Positions 16,835-25,800 of a DNA stretch of 56,181 nucleotides are shown in pieces. The stretch is taken from positions 1 to 56,181 of the forward strand of contig JBEHWX010000034.1 in the NCBI GenBank assembly GCA_048498995.1. Reading direction: 5' to 3'. This DNA comes from JBEHWX01 sp048498995 (GTDB taxonomy: Bacteria; Bacteroidota; Ignavibacteria; OLB7). A model generated the notes under the pieces. It was not told the DNA's origin. It ran no database searches and saw only the letters and a list, made by a program, of their open reading frames with translations. Both the position numbers and the translations under genes were made by a program. Position 1 is the first letter of the stretch; the number at the start of each line of letters is the position of its first letter.

Positions 16835-17749
16835 TTATGTGCCGGCTCTCAGTGCTTCCGCGACGACCTCCCGCACCGTCGCCGAGAACGCTCGCAGCAG
16901 CGGACGCTTGGCGTAGGCCAGGCGCGAGACGGTTCTGACGCTCCGCCCCGGCGCCGGCGAGACGAACGGTCGGATCAGCGCCCGGCGCTCCGACGGCATA
17001 TGCGCCGTCTCCAGCAGCGGCAGCAGCGTGAGGCCGCCGACCCGGTCGACGAGACGACATACCGTCTCCAGGTTGCCGCTCTCCAGCCGAAGCGTCCGTC
17101 GCGACGATTCCGGATCCTCCGTGCCGCAGAGGCGCAGCACCTGATCGCGGAAGCAGTGTCCCTCGCTCAGCAGCCAGAGATCTTCCCGCATCAGATCTCC
17201 CGGCCTGATGCTCTTTCTCCGCGCCAGGCGATGCCCGGGATGCACGTAGGCGGCGAACGGCTCGTCGTAGAGCGCCTCGGTCACCAGCCCCGCGCGGGGC
17301 ACTTCGGTGGCGATCACCCCGGCGTCGATCTGATCCCGATCCAGCGCGTCGAACACCCGATCGGTCGTCAGCTCGTGGACCGAGAGGAGGAGCTTCGGGT
17401 AAGTCGCCGCGAGCGTCCCGGCGACGAGCGGAAGCAGGGCGGTGGAGACCGTCGGGATGATCCCGATCCGGAGCTCGCCGGCAACCTCCGAGCTCTCCTC
17501 GCTCAAGAGCTCCCGGAGCCGCTCCTCCTCGGCCAGGATCACGCGCGCCTGCGCGATCACCCGCGCGCCGAGATCGGTCGGCGCGATCGGGGAGGCGGCC
17601 CGGTCGAAGATCTGGATGCCGAGCTCCTCCTCGAGCTTCCTGATCTGCATGCTGAGCGCCGGCTGCGTGACGAAGCACTGCTCGGCCGCCCTGCCGAAAT
17701 GGCGATGCGTATCGACCGCCACGATATAGGTGAGCTGAATGATGGTCAT
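16835..17749 (-). CDS. oxyR: OxyR, LysR-type hydrogen-peroxide sensor
   Basis: This 304-residue LysR-type regulator has its winged HTH at about residues 1-60 (FGRAAEQCFVTQPALSMQIRKLEEELG). In the effector domain the redox pair lies in SEGHCFRDQVLRLC at Cys199 and Cys208, the same positions as in E. coli OxyR. The flanking GHCFRDQ matches the OxyR active site, which separates it from generic LysR proteins. H2O2 forms a disulfide that turns OxyR into an activator. It is divergent from the catalase gene with a 131-base shared promoter region, the usual arrangement for direct control and autoregulation. Confidence 0.95.
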   Translation of the reverse strand: MTIIQLTYIVAVDTHRHFGRAAEQCFVTQPALSMQIRKLEEELGIQIFDRAASPIAPTDLGARVIAQARVILAEEERLRELLSEESSEVAGELRIGIIPTVSTALLPLVAGTLAATYPKLLLSVHELTTDRVFDALDRDQIDAGVIATEVPRAGLVTEALYDEPFAAYVHPGHRLARRKSIRPGDLMREDLWLLSEGHCFRDQVLRLCGTEDPESSRRTLRLESGNLETVCRLVDRVGGLTLLPLLETAHMPSERRALIRPFVSPAPGRSVRTVSRLAYAKRPLLRAFSATVREVVAEALRAGT

Positions 17750-17754
17750 GCGTG

Positions 17755-17790
17755 ATAGCCAATGCTTATGATGCCATAGAATATATCAAC
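17755..17790. promoter_or_regulatory. Candidate OxyR operator in the oxyR-katA intergenic region
   Basis: ATAG at 17755 is followed after 7 bases by TTAT, then ATAG again at 17776 with an AT-rich tail. This resembles the OxyR pattern ATAG-N7-CTAT-N7-ATAG-N7-CTAT with imperfect half-sites and a 21-base rather than 22-base repeat. It lies immediately upstream of the oxyR start and about 90-125 bases upstream of katA, as expected for joint control. It was picked by eye and needs testing. Confidence 0.4.
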
Positions 17791-17880
17791 TTCCCTGATG
17801 GCGAAGCCACGCCTAACTTCGCTCCATCTCAATGGCGGCCGGCCCCGGTCGCCCGGCGCGAACCAAACAACGGAAGACCG

Positions 17881-19416
17881 ATGGATACCCGCACCAGACT
17901 CACGACCCTCACCGGCGCTCCGATCGCCGACAATCAGAACTCCCTCACCGCCGGACCGCGCGGCCCGCTCCTGATGCAGGATGTGCAGCTGCTGGAGCAG
18001 ATGCAGCGCTTCAACCGCGAGCGTATCCCGGAGCGCGTGGTGCACGCCAAGGGCTCCGGCGCCTACGGCACGTTCCGCGTCACCGGCAACCTGGCCAAAC
18101 TCACCAGGGCCGCGTTCCTCTCGGAGCCCGGCAAGGAGACGGAAGTCTTCCTCCGCTTCTCGACCGTGGCGGGCGAGCGGGGCGCCGCCGATGCCGAGCG
18201 CGACGTGCGCGGCTTCGCCGTGCGGTTCTATACCGAGGAGGGGAACTGGGATCTGGTGGGGAACAACACGCCGGTCTTCTTCGTGCGCGACCCGCACAAG
18301 TTCGCCATGTTCATCCATACCCAGAAGCGCCATCCGGAGACGAACCTCCGCGACGCCACGATGCAGTGGGACTTCTGGTCGCTTTCTCCCGAATCGCTCC
18401 ACCAGATCACGATCCTCTTTTCCGATCGCGGCATCCCGGCGTCGTACCGCCACATGAACGGTTACGGCAGCCACGCCTATTCGCTCGTCAACGCCGATGG
18501 CGAGCGTGTCTGGTGCAAGTTCCATTTCAAGACCCGCCAGGGCATCCGAACCGTCGAGGACGCCGACGCCGCGGAGCTGATCGGCACCGACCGCGAGTCG
18601 CACCAGCGCGATCTGTTCGAGGCGATCGCCGGCGGGGAGTATCCGAGCTGGACGGTCTACCTGCAGGTGATGACGCAGGAAGAGGCCGATCGCTTCCGCT
18701 GGAATCCGTTCGATCTGACCAAGGTATGGCCGCATGCCGAGTTTCCGCTGATCGAAGCCGGGGTGCTCGAGCTGAACCGGAACCCGGAGAATTATTTCGC
18801 GGAGGTGGAGCAGGCGGCGTTCAAGCCGAGCTCGTTCGTGCCGGGCATCGGCCCGAGCCCGGACAAGATGCTTCAGGCCCGCCTGATGAGCTACGCCGAC
18901 GCCCACCTCTACCGGCTCGGCGCCAACCACGCGCAGCTCCCGGTGAACTGCCCGCACGCCGCGCGGGCCAACAGCTACGTGCACCGCGATGGACAGATGT
19001 ATGTCAGCAAGGGGACCGGGCACCCGAACTACTTCCCGAACAGCGTGCCCGGCTCGCCGTCGGAGTCGCCGGAGTACGCCGATCCCGCGTGGCATCTGGG
19101 GGAGGTGATCGTCGACCGGTTCGACTCCCGCGTCGATCATGACGATTACACGCAGGCGGGGAACCTCTACCGGCTCTTCACCGACGAGCAGAAGGATCGG
19201 CTTGCCCGCGCGATCGCCAGCTCGCTCGGAGGGACGCCGGTCGAGATCCAGCATCGTCAGCTTGCGCACTTCGAGAAAGCCGATCCCGATTACGCGATCC
19301 GCGTGGCCGCGGCCATCGCGCGGCTGAACGGCGAGACCTCCGGGAAGATCGCGGAGGAAGCCGGCGCCCGCAACGCGCCGAGCACGGCGGGAGAGAGTGG
19401 CGCCGGGGCGGTTTGA
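17881..19416 (+). CDS. katA: Haem catalase (KatA-type, small subunit)
   Basis: This 511-residue enzyme disproportionates H2O2 to water and oxygen. Distal residues are His55 (RVVHAKGSGAYG) and Asn128 (DLVGNNTPVFF); the proximal haem ligand is Tyr338 in RLMSYADAHLYRLG. The substrate-channel segment FSTVAGERGAADAERDVRGFAVRFYTEEGNWD is intact. Length and the absence of a C-terminal flavodoxin-like domain mark a small-subunit (clade 3-like) catalase. The ATG at 17881 follows GGAAG with a short gap, so it is preferred over upstream in-frame starts. It is transcribed away from oxyR and closed by the hairpin at 19453-19478. Confidence 0.97.
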   Translation: MDTRTRLTTLTGAPIADNQNSLTAGPRGPLLMQDVQLLEQMQRFNRERIPERVVHAKGSGAYGTFRVTGNLAKLTRAAFLSEPGKETEVFLRFSTVAGERGAADAERDVRGFAVRFYTEEGNWDLVGNNTPVFFVRDPHKFAMFIHTQKRHPETNLRDATMQWDFWSLSPESLHQITILFSDRGIPASYRHMNGYGSHAYSLVNADGERVWCKFHFKTRQGIRTVEDADAAELIGTDRESHQRDLFEAIAGGEYPSWTVYLQVMTQEEADRFRWNPFDLTKVWPHAEFPLIEAGVLELNRNPENYFAEVEQAAFKPSSFVPGIGPSPDKMLQARLMSYADAHLYRLGANHAQLPVNCPHAARANSYVHRDGQMYVSKGTGHPNYFPNSVPGSPSESPEYADPAWHLGEVIVDRFDSRVDHDDYTQAGNLYRLFTDEQKDRLARAIASSLGGTPVEIQHRQLAHFEKADPDYAIRVAAAIARLNGETSGKIAEEAGARNAPSTAGESGAGAV

Positions 19417-19452
19417 GCGGCGGCGCTTACGATCGATATGCTTGAAACAACG

Positions 19453-19478
19453 AAGGGGCTCCCGTGCGGGAGCCCCTT
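19453..19478. terminator. Strong hairpin between katA and the Tc toxin locus
   Basis: A perfect 11-bp stem (aaggggctccc / gggagcccctt) encloses a 4-base loop. It lies 36 bases after the katA stop and 33 bases from the end of the converging Tc A2 gene. On the minus strand it is followed by CGTTGTTTC, a modest T-rich tract. It probably ends transcription from both sides. Confidence 0.8.
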
Positions 19479-19511
19479 CTCTCGTTCGCGAATCCGGTGA
19501 TGCGATCGGGA

Positions 19512-22500
19512 TCAGCCGAGCGCGTACCGGACGACCATGTAGACGTTCCTCTTCGCGTCGCGCACGAGCACCTGCGCGTCGGCCGACGAGGAGAAGTCGA
19601 ACGATCCACCGGCGAGATCGGTGGTCGCGTCGATCAGGGAGGGATTGGTGATCGCCTTGTGCTGCACGCCATCCTCGCCGTAGAGGTCGAGGCCGGTGAT
19701 GGTGATCGGCAGTCCCTGCGCCATGTACGGGAAGTGATCGAGCTTGATCGTGGCGCCGAAGTCCGACGTGCCGTTGACGAACGCAGCCCACTCCGTCGGG
19801 AAATCCTGCCGGAGATTGAAGAGCATCGCCAGCGGCGGAAGCGGATCGGTCGTGGCCGCCGGCGGCGCGAACAGATCGTCCAGCGCCTCCTTCACCTTTG
19901 TCGGCTCCACTCCCTGGCGGGCGGTGTAGCGAACGTGGATGATCACGTCCGAGATCGTGTCGTAATCGAACGCGCGGTAGTCCTTCGGCAGGTCGAGCTT
20001 CCAGACGCTGACGGCGCCCGAGCCCTCGAACGGCAGGAACCGCTCGTCCTTCAGGTTGGTCTCGAACATGCCGCTGTCGTTGTTCGCGCTCGAGGTGACC
20101 ACCGACTGGATGGCGCCGACATAGTCGGAGAACCGGTCGTCATCCGGGCCACGGCGCGCGTAGTCGCCGGCGCCGGCGATCGGCGAGGTGCGGAGGCTGC
20201 TCCGGAGCAGCGAGAGCGTGCAGTTGACGCTCGCGTACGGTCCGACCACCGACGGGATCGAAAGCGCGACGCTCTTGATGCGGCGCATGTAGTGTCCCGG
20301 GCAGTCCTTGTCGTAGAGCCATTCCGGAATCGCCACCTGGCAGGAGCCGGTCGCCTTCAGGATCAGCAGCGCGCGCGGATCGAGCTGGCGGAGCGAGACG
20401 TGGCGGGTGATCTCGAGCTCGCGCTTGTTGTTGTCGTGATAGGCCATCTCCATCCGCTTGATGTCCAGGTGGAGCGCCTCGCCGGTGAGAAAGCCCTTCC
20501 GGCCGCCATCCCAGTAGTTGAACTTGATGAAGTCCTGCGAGTCGAGCTCCGGACGCATCAGCTCGGCCTTCATGGTCCGCTCGGCCTTCCGGGCGATGTC
20601 GAAGGCAAACCGGTAGTACTCGTAGTACAGTCGGGAAACCTCTCCCTGCATCCAGAGATAGAGCTCCTCGGTGGTGTACTTCTCGCGCATGTACTGCTCG
20701 ATCTCCTGGGCGTTGATGATCTGCTGCTTGGTGTTCAGATACTCGCGATGCGCCGACTGCTCGGTGATGAGCGAGGTGAGGACCTGACGTCCGTTCTGCA
20801 TCAGCTCATGCGCGGCCAGGTTGTACTGGAGCACCCACTCGTCGGCGCGGCGCTCGAACGATCCGGTCTTCGACGCGCTGGAGGCCTTGTGGTTCTCCAC
20901 GCCCGCCTTGATCTCGATGATGTCTCCGGCGACGGTAACCGCCTTGGAGAGCTGCTCACCGCCGAATCCGATCTCGGCGCCGATGCCCCAGAAGGCGAGC
21001 TTGATCGGGAACTGCGGGATCAGGCTCAGGGCCGTTGCCGCGGCCTTCACGGCCGCCGCCCGGGCCTGGAGCTCGGCGGCGTGCGGCGAATGGATGTTCA
21101 GATCGGCGTTCTCGTTCCGGTTCAGGTAGAGCGATCCGGAGCCGCTTGCCCCCGACTGGTTCGACGGGTTCGAGCCGCCGAAGAGGGTCAGGTTCGGCAG
21201 CTTCTGGATGTTCAGCGGCTTGTCGTACTGGGCGACCAGCGCCGAGTATGCCTCGTCGAAGTTCTCCTCGGTCAGCTCGCGGCGATCCAGACCGATCGTG
21301 TCCGGCGCGTTCGGATCGTCCGGCAGACCGAGCAGGCGCTTGTAGAAGCGGAGACGCTCGAGTGCCGTGGCGCGCGCGGTCAGAAGCGACTGCGTGGATT
21401 CACGCGCCGACTGCCATTGGAGGTAGCGGACCTCCAGCGACAGCTGCTGCATCTTGATCTCGTGCCCCTGACGCATCAGCGACAGATGCTCGGCCTCTCC
21501 CTTCTCGATGGCCGTCAGAAGCGCGCTTCCCAGCCCCTTGAGCTCGGCGCAGAGCTCGGCCGCCTTCTGGATCAGCATCAGGCTGCGCACCGGGCCGATC
21601 GGCTGGTTCAGGCCGGCAACCATGCTTCCGACGTCGAGGCCGGCCGCGGCCGCCTTGACGAGCATGCCCGGATCGATCGGCGGATCGAACAGCGCCAGCG
21701 GCCGGACGATCCCCTGGATGTTCATGCAGTGGCGGATCTTGAACAGACGGTCCTCCACCAGATCCCAGTAGGAGAGCATCTTGTCGTTGCGCGGGATGCA
21801 GAAGTAGAGCGTCCGCCCGATGCCGAACAGCGGGCTGGATCCGGGGCTCCCGGTTCCGGACGTCGGCGAAAGGTTGAAGGGGAACATCCCTTCGAGCGCC
21901 ACCATCGCATTTCCCATCGGATCGGAGGAGCCGGCAGCGGCAAGCTGCGCGTACGTCTTCTGCTTCACCGTCCCGCGCGGCGGAACGCGCTGCGGACGGG
22001 GGCCGAGGATGTTCGCGGCGAGCACGTAACGCTGCGTCGCCTCGTTGATCGACTCGATCGTGTCCTGCTGGAACAGCTGGTCACCCCAGGCGATCAGGTT
22101 GTCCAGGTACTTCATCACCACGTTGTACTGGTAGGCCACGTGGCGCGTGCGGGCGACCGCGTGCGGCTGGAACGGCTTGTTCAGGATCGCCATGTAGCCG
22201 TCGAGCGCCGACTGGCGACGCTGCTGATCGGCCGTCGAAAGGCTCGACGGCGACTGGGTCAGCAGTGCAAGCAGATAGTCGATCTGCTTGGTGTCGACAC
22301 CGTCGCGGAAGGCGCTGAATTTCCAGAAGCGCGCCTCCGGAGGCGTCGTGGTGTCGGTGGAGGTCGGATCGAAGATCAGATGGAACCACCGCAGCGCCTC
22401 GGCGTGGCGCCCGGTCTTGGCCAGGTGCGTCGCCACCGTCAGCGGCACGTGGAACAGGAGCTCCCAGTTGTAGTTGGCGTACGGGCCATGCTCCGAGACG

Positions 22501-22868
22501 TCGATCTCCTTGGCGTAATGGATGACCTGCGTGTTGGTGTTGCTGGTCGGCCGGTACTGGATGTTGAAGAAGTCGTGCGTCGGATCGGTGATCGGATCCG
22601 GCGTCTTCAACGACTTCTGCCACACCGGGTTGAGCATCCCGCGGATCTCCTCGCGGTTCAGCTTGGCGATCATCTCGCCGACGAACGGATGGAAGAAGTT
22701 GTCGAACGTATAGGTGAACTTCGTCTCCCAGTGTCCGAGGGCGACCGCGGCCGTGACGGTCGCGGTGGTCGAGGTCGACACCCAGGGAGCGGCGGGGAAG
22801 GCCGTTAAGGCCGTCCCCGAGGTATGATATGCTGTCGTAAGTACTGTTGATGTTGAGAAGCTAGGCAT
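19512..22868 (-). CDS. Tc toxin A subunit, C-terminal half (channel and TcB-binding domain)
   Basis: This 1118-residue protein matches the C-terminal part of TcdA-like A subunits. The N-terminal ~350 residues hold the HWETKFTYTFDNFFHPF block that ends the receptor-binding/neuraminidase-like region. Long alpha-helical channel segments follow (GEAEHLSLMRQGHEIKMQQLSLEVRYLQW). A Gly/Ala-rich hydrophobic tip lies at about residues 600-650 (SLIPQFPIKLAFWGIGAEIGFGGEQLSKAVTVAG). The last ~300 residues form the TcB-binding beta domain (RRIKSVALSIPSVVGPYASVNCTLSLLR, FETNLKDERFLPFEGSGAVS). A subunits form a pentameric needle that carries the TcC payload into target cells. It starts 30 bases after the first A gene with GGAG upstream, so the A chain is split, as in the YenA1/YenA2 type. 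Confidence 0.92.
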   Translation of the reverse strand: MPSFSTSTVLTTAYHTSGTALTAFPAAPWVSTSTTATVTAAVALGHWETKFTYTFDNFFHPFVGEMIAKLNREEIRGMLNPVWQKSLKTPDPITDPTHDFFNIQYRPTSNTNTQVIHYAKEIDVSEHGPYANYNWELLFHVPLTVATHLAKTGRHAEALRWFHLIFDPTSTDTTTPPEARFWKFSAFRDGVDTKQIDYLLALLTQSPSSLSTADQQRRQSALDGYMAILNKPFQPHAVARTRHVAYQYNVVMKYLDNLIAWGDQLFQQDTIESINEATQRYVLAANILGPRPQRVPPRGTVKQKTYAQLAAAGSSDPMGNAMVALEGMFPFNLSPTSGTGSPGSSPLFGIGRTLYFCIPRNDKMLSYWDLVEDRLFKIRHCMNIQGIVRPLALFDPPIDPGMLVKAAAAGLDVGSMVAGLNQPIGPVRSLMLIQKAAELCAELKGLGSALLTAIEKGEAEHLSLMRQGHEIKMQQLSLEVRYLQWQSARESTQSLLTARATALERLRFYKRLLGLPDDPNAPDTIGLDRRELTEENFDEAYSALVAQYDKPLNIQKLPNLTLFGGSNPSNQSGASGSGSLYLNRNENADLNIHSPHAAELQARAAAVKAAATALSLIPQFPIKLAFWGIGAEIGFGGEQLSKAVTVAGDIIEIKAGVENHKASSASKTGSFERRADEWVLQYNLAAHELMQNGRQVLTSLITEQSAHREYLNTKQQIINAQEIEQYMREKYTTEELYLWMQGEVSRLYYEYYRFAFDIARKAERTMKAELMRPELDSQDFIKFNYWDGGRKGFLTGEALHLDIKRMEMAYHDNNKRELEITRHVSLRQLDPRALLILKATGSCQVAIPEWLYDKDCPGHYMRRIKSVALSIPSVVGPYASVNCTLSLLRSSLRTSPIAGAGDYARRGPDDDRFSDYVGAIQSVVTSSANNDSGMFETNLKDERFLPFEGSGAVSVWKLDLPKDYRAFDYDTISDVIIHVRYTARQGVEPTKVKEALDDLFAPPAATTDPLPPLAMLFNLRQDFPTEWAAFVNGTSDFGATIKLDHFPYMAQGLPITITGLDLYGEDGVQHKAITNPSLIDATTDLAGGSFDFSSSADAQVLVRDAKRNVYMVVRYALG

Positions 22869-22898
22869 GTTTCGAATCTCCGTTAGTGGTGGCTGCGC

Positions 22899-25800
22899 TT
22901 AACCATGGCTCACGAATCCGCCGGACGGTCCGACCGGGGTTCCTCCGTAGGAAACCGGCGCCGTCGTCGCGAAGGCCTGATGAATGTTGGCGTCCTCGCT
23001 GACGAACAGGCCCACCGCGCTGGCGCCGGCCATCCTGTCGGCCGGCGCGGTGCCGGATGCCCAGGAGGCGGTTGCGCCAGAGACGGTCCCCGATGGGATC
23101 ACCAGGCCGGGCACCCTCGTCGCGGTTGCCACGCCGGTGCGCGGCGTGATGCCGAAGCCCCAGTAATCGCGGATGAAGACCTGCTGCTGCACCGACGAGA
23201 CGTAGAAGACGTGGCGCTTGTCGTGATAGAACAACGGCACGTTCCACGGATCGGGAAGCGGGTGCGTCGGCAGAACGACGCCGTACGGAATCGTCGGCTG
23301 CAGAACCTGGCGCGACATGATCGAGCTGGTCCACCAGGAGTTGGTGATATAGCCGAAGGTGAGGGTGCCGCTGAAGTCGGAGATGTTCCGCTCCAGGCTC
23401 GGATACCATGCAACGGCCCAGAGGCCGGACGGGTAGGTAGCCGATCCCTGAGCCGGCGTGCTGTGCGTGTTGTACATCAGGAACGTGGCCCAGCCGCTTC
23501 CCCCCACGTTCACGCGGAGCGTGTCCCCTTCCTCGACCGTCGAGATCGTCAGCGACGCGCGGTCGAACTTGTAGGCGCCTCCCGGAGAGAAGGAGCCCAG
23601 ATCGGCCGGATGCTCCGAATCGGAGGTCTTCGGCGCCTGCCACTTGCCGTTGTAGTACTCGCTCCAGCAGAGGATCGCCTGCACGGTTTCCTGCGGCGCC
23701 GCCGGAACATTGACATGCGCCAGGTCCTCGCCGGAGCTCGTATAGCCCGGCTTCTGACCGCTGGTCGAATCCGGTCCCTTCCTCACGAGCTTCAGCCAGA
23801 GCAGGAGCAGACGGTCCTTCCAGATCACCGGAATCACCGGGTTGTCCTCGATGTCCAGCTTGATATCCTCCCAGGCGGTCCAGTATCCGTACTCGCGACG
23901 GCGGTAGTAGTACTTCCGGTTGGCGCCCGGCGTGCGTGCCACCACGTGGTTCACCTCGCCGATGCGGAGCGCCGCGTTGTACGGGATATGATGGAATCCG
24001 ACCGGCTCCAGCCTTGCCACCTCCTCGAGCTTCGCCAGGTAGTTCAGCATCGCGATCGATGCCGACTCCTCGGTCACGTCGTTCGAGAGCAGCTCGGTCT
24101 CCAGTTCCTTGAAGAACGGAGACTTGTCGTCGCGCAGCTCCGGCTCCAGCCAGTTCTCCGGGAAGAGGAACACCTTCCGGTTGGCCTCCCAGACGCGGTA
24201 GCGCTTCATCCACTCCCACTGGTCGGCGTTGAGCGCCTTCGGCGAGACGTTCTTCTCCAGGCTCATCAGCACCCGCTCGATGAACAGCTGCACCGACGAG
24301 AGAGCGTGGCGCACGCGAGAGGTCTGCATGCACGGCTCCATCTGTACATCCATGAGGAAGTACTCGAACAGCTTGTTCTCGGTGTTGATGTGCTGCGTCA
24401 GCGGGTTGGCGCGAAGCTGATGGAGGATGTAGGCCACCAGCGCGTCACGCTGCAGCGCGCGCATCTGGTCGTTGATCGGCTGCACGAGCGTGCGCCAGTC
24501 CTCGGCCGAATAGCGCGCACGGAGCGCCGACTGGAAGTTCTGCACCTGCGTCGAGGTCGGGTCGTTGGTCGTCACGGCGATCATTGCCGTGGTGGAGATG
24601 CCGACCGAGCGCGTCAGCTCGAACGCGTCGTAGACGCGGCGGAACATCGCCGGCTGCGAAAGGTTGGAGACGGTGCCGACGAACTGCGTCACCAGCGCCG
24701 TCAGCGAGGTCGGGTCCCAGCCGGTCAGCGTGTAGAGCAGGCTGTCCGCCGTGGCCGTCGCCGTGGTCGGGTCGAGCATCACCTTGAGCAGCAGCTCGTT
24801 GTCCGGGGAGATCCTCTTCTTGAGGATCGCGAAGTCGATCGCCTCGCGCAGCGGCGGAAGCAGCAGCGTCGGCGTCGGGGCGCTTCCGTTGATCGGCAGC
24901 GAATTGAGCCAGCTTGTGCCGGAGAGGACCGGACGCGCCGTCTCGGCCGCCGTCAGATGGAGTGCCTTGGCCAGCGCTCCGGCCTTCAGGAACCGGAGGT
25001 AGGAATCGCGCGCCGCGCCGAATCCGACCGACGGATAGAGGAACCGCGCGTCGATCGGGGCGCGGCCGCGACCGATCGTCTCCCACTCGAACTTGAGGTT
25101 GTTGGTCACGCTCAGCACCGTCACCTGGACGGCGTAGAGCTGGCTGGCCTTCAGCGTCAGCGGAGCGGTGTTGCTCCAGACCGTGCCGCTCGGCGCCATC
25201 GGCACCGCGACGCCGTCGATCGTCATCGTGACGGTCGAGCCGACCTCGGCCGAAATGTAGAAGTTGTAGTAGCCGTTCTCCGGCGCCTCGATGCTGCCGC
25301 TCCAGACACCCGAGATCGGGTTGCCCGGCGAGACCGTGTTGGCCGGCAGCGGGTTGGCCGATGCGGCATAGACCAGGTTCGAGTCGGTCCGCACCGGAAG
25401 CGGGTTCGGTCCAATCGACGTGGCCTGGTAGAACTTCACCGTCAGCCCCTGCTTCTCGATGTTCACGAAGTCGTTGAGCGCCGGCTCGGTGTTCGTCAGG
25501 GCCGAATAGAGACCGGAGGCCAGCGGCGTCGGGTTCACCAGCGCCTCGGCGAACGCGCGGTCGGTCTGCGTGGCGTCGGCCAGCCGCTGGAGCGCCTGCT
25601 GCGTCTTGCGACGCTTCACCAGGTCCACCAGGAGGCTGTTCAGCAGCGTGGTCCGCTTCTGTGCCGGCGTGTTCGTGTTCAGCGGGTCGGCGAAGGTCAC
25701 GAACGGCGCGAGGAGCTCGGAGTAGCGGGTGAAGAACGGATTGATCACCGAGCTGTTGGCCGTGTAGAGCGCGTTGATCGCCGCGGTGTAGGCGGTCTGG

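Noticed and set aside
22868..22899. Frameshift splitting a single TcA gene
   Set aside because: The 30-base gap contains a stop, a GGAG ribosome site and a proper ATG, and split A subunits are known (YenA1/YenA2), so two intact genes are more likely.
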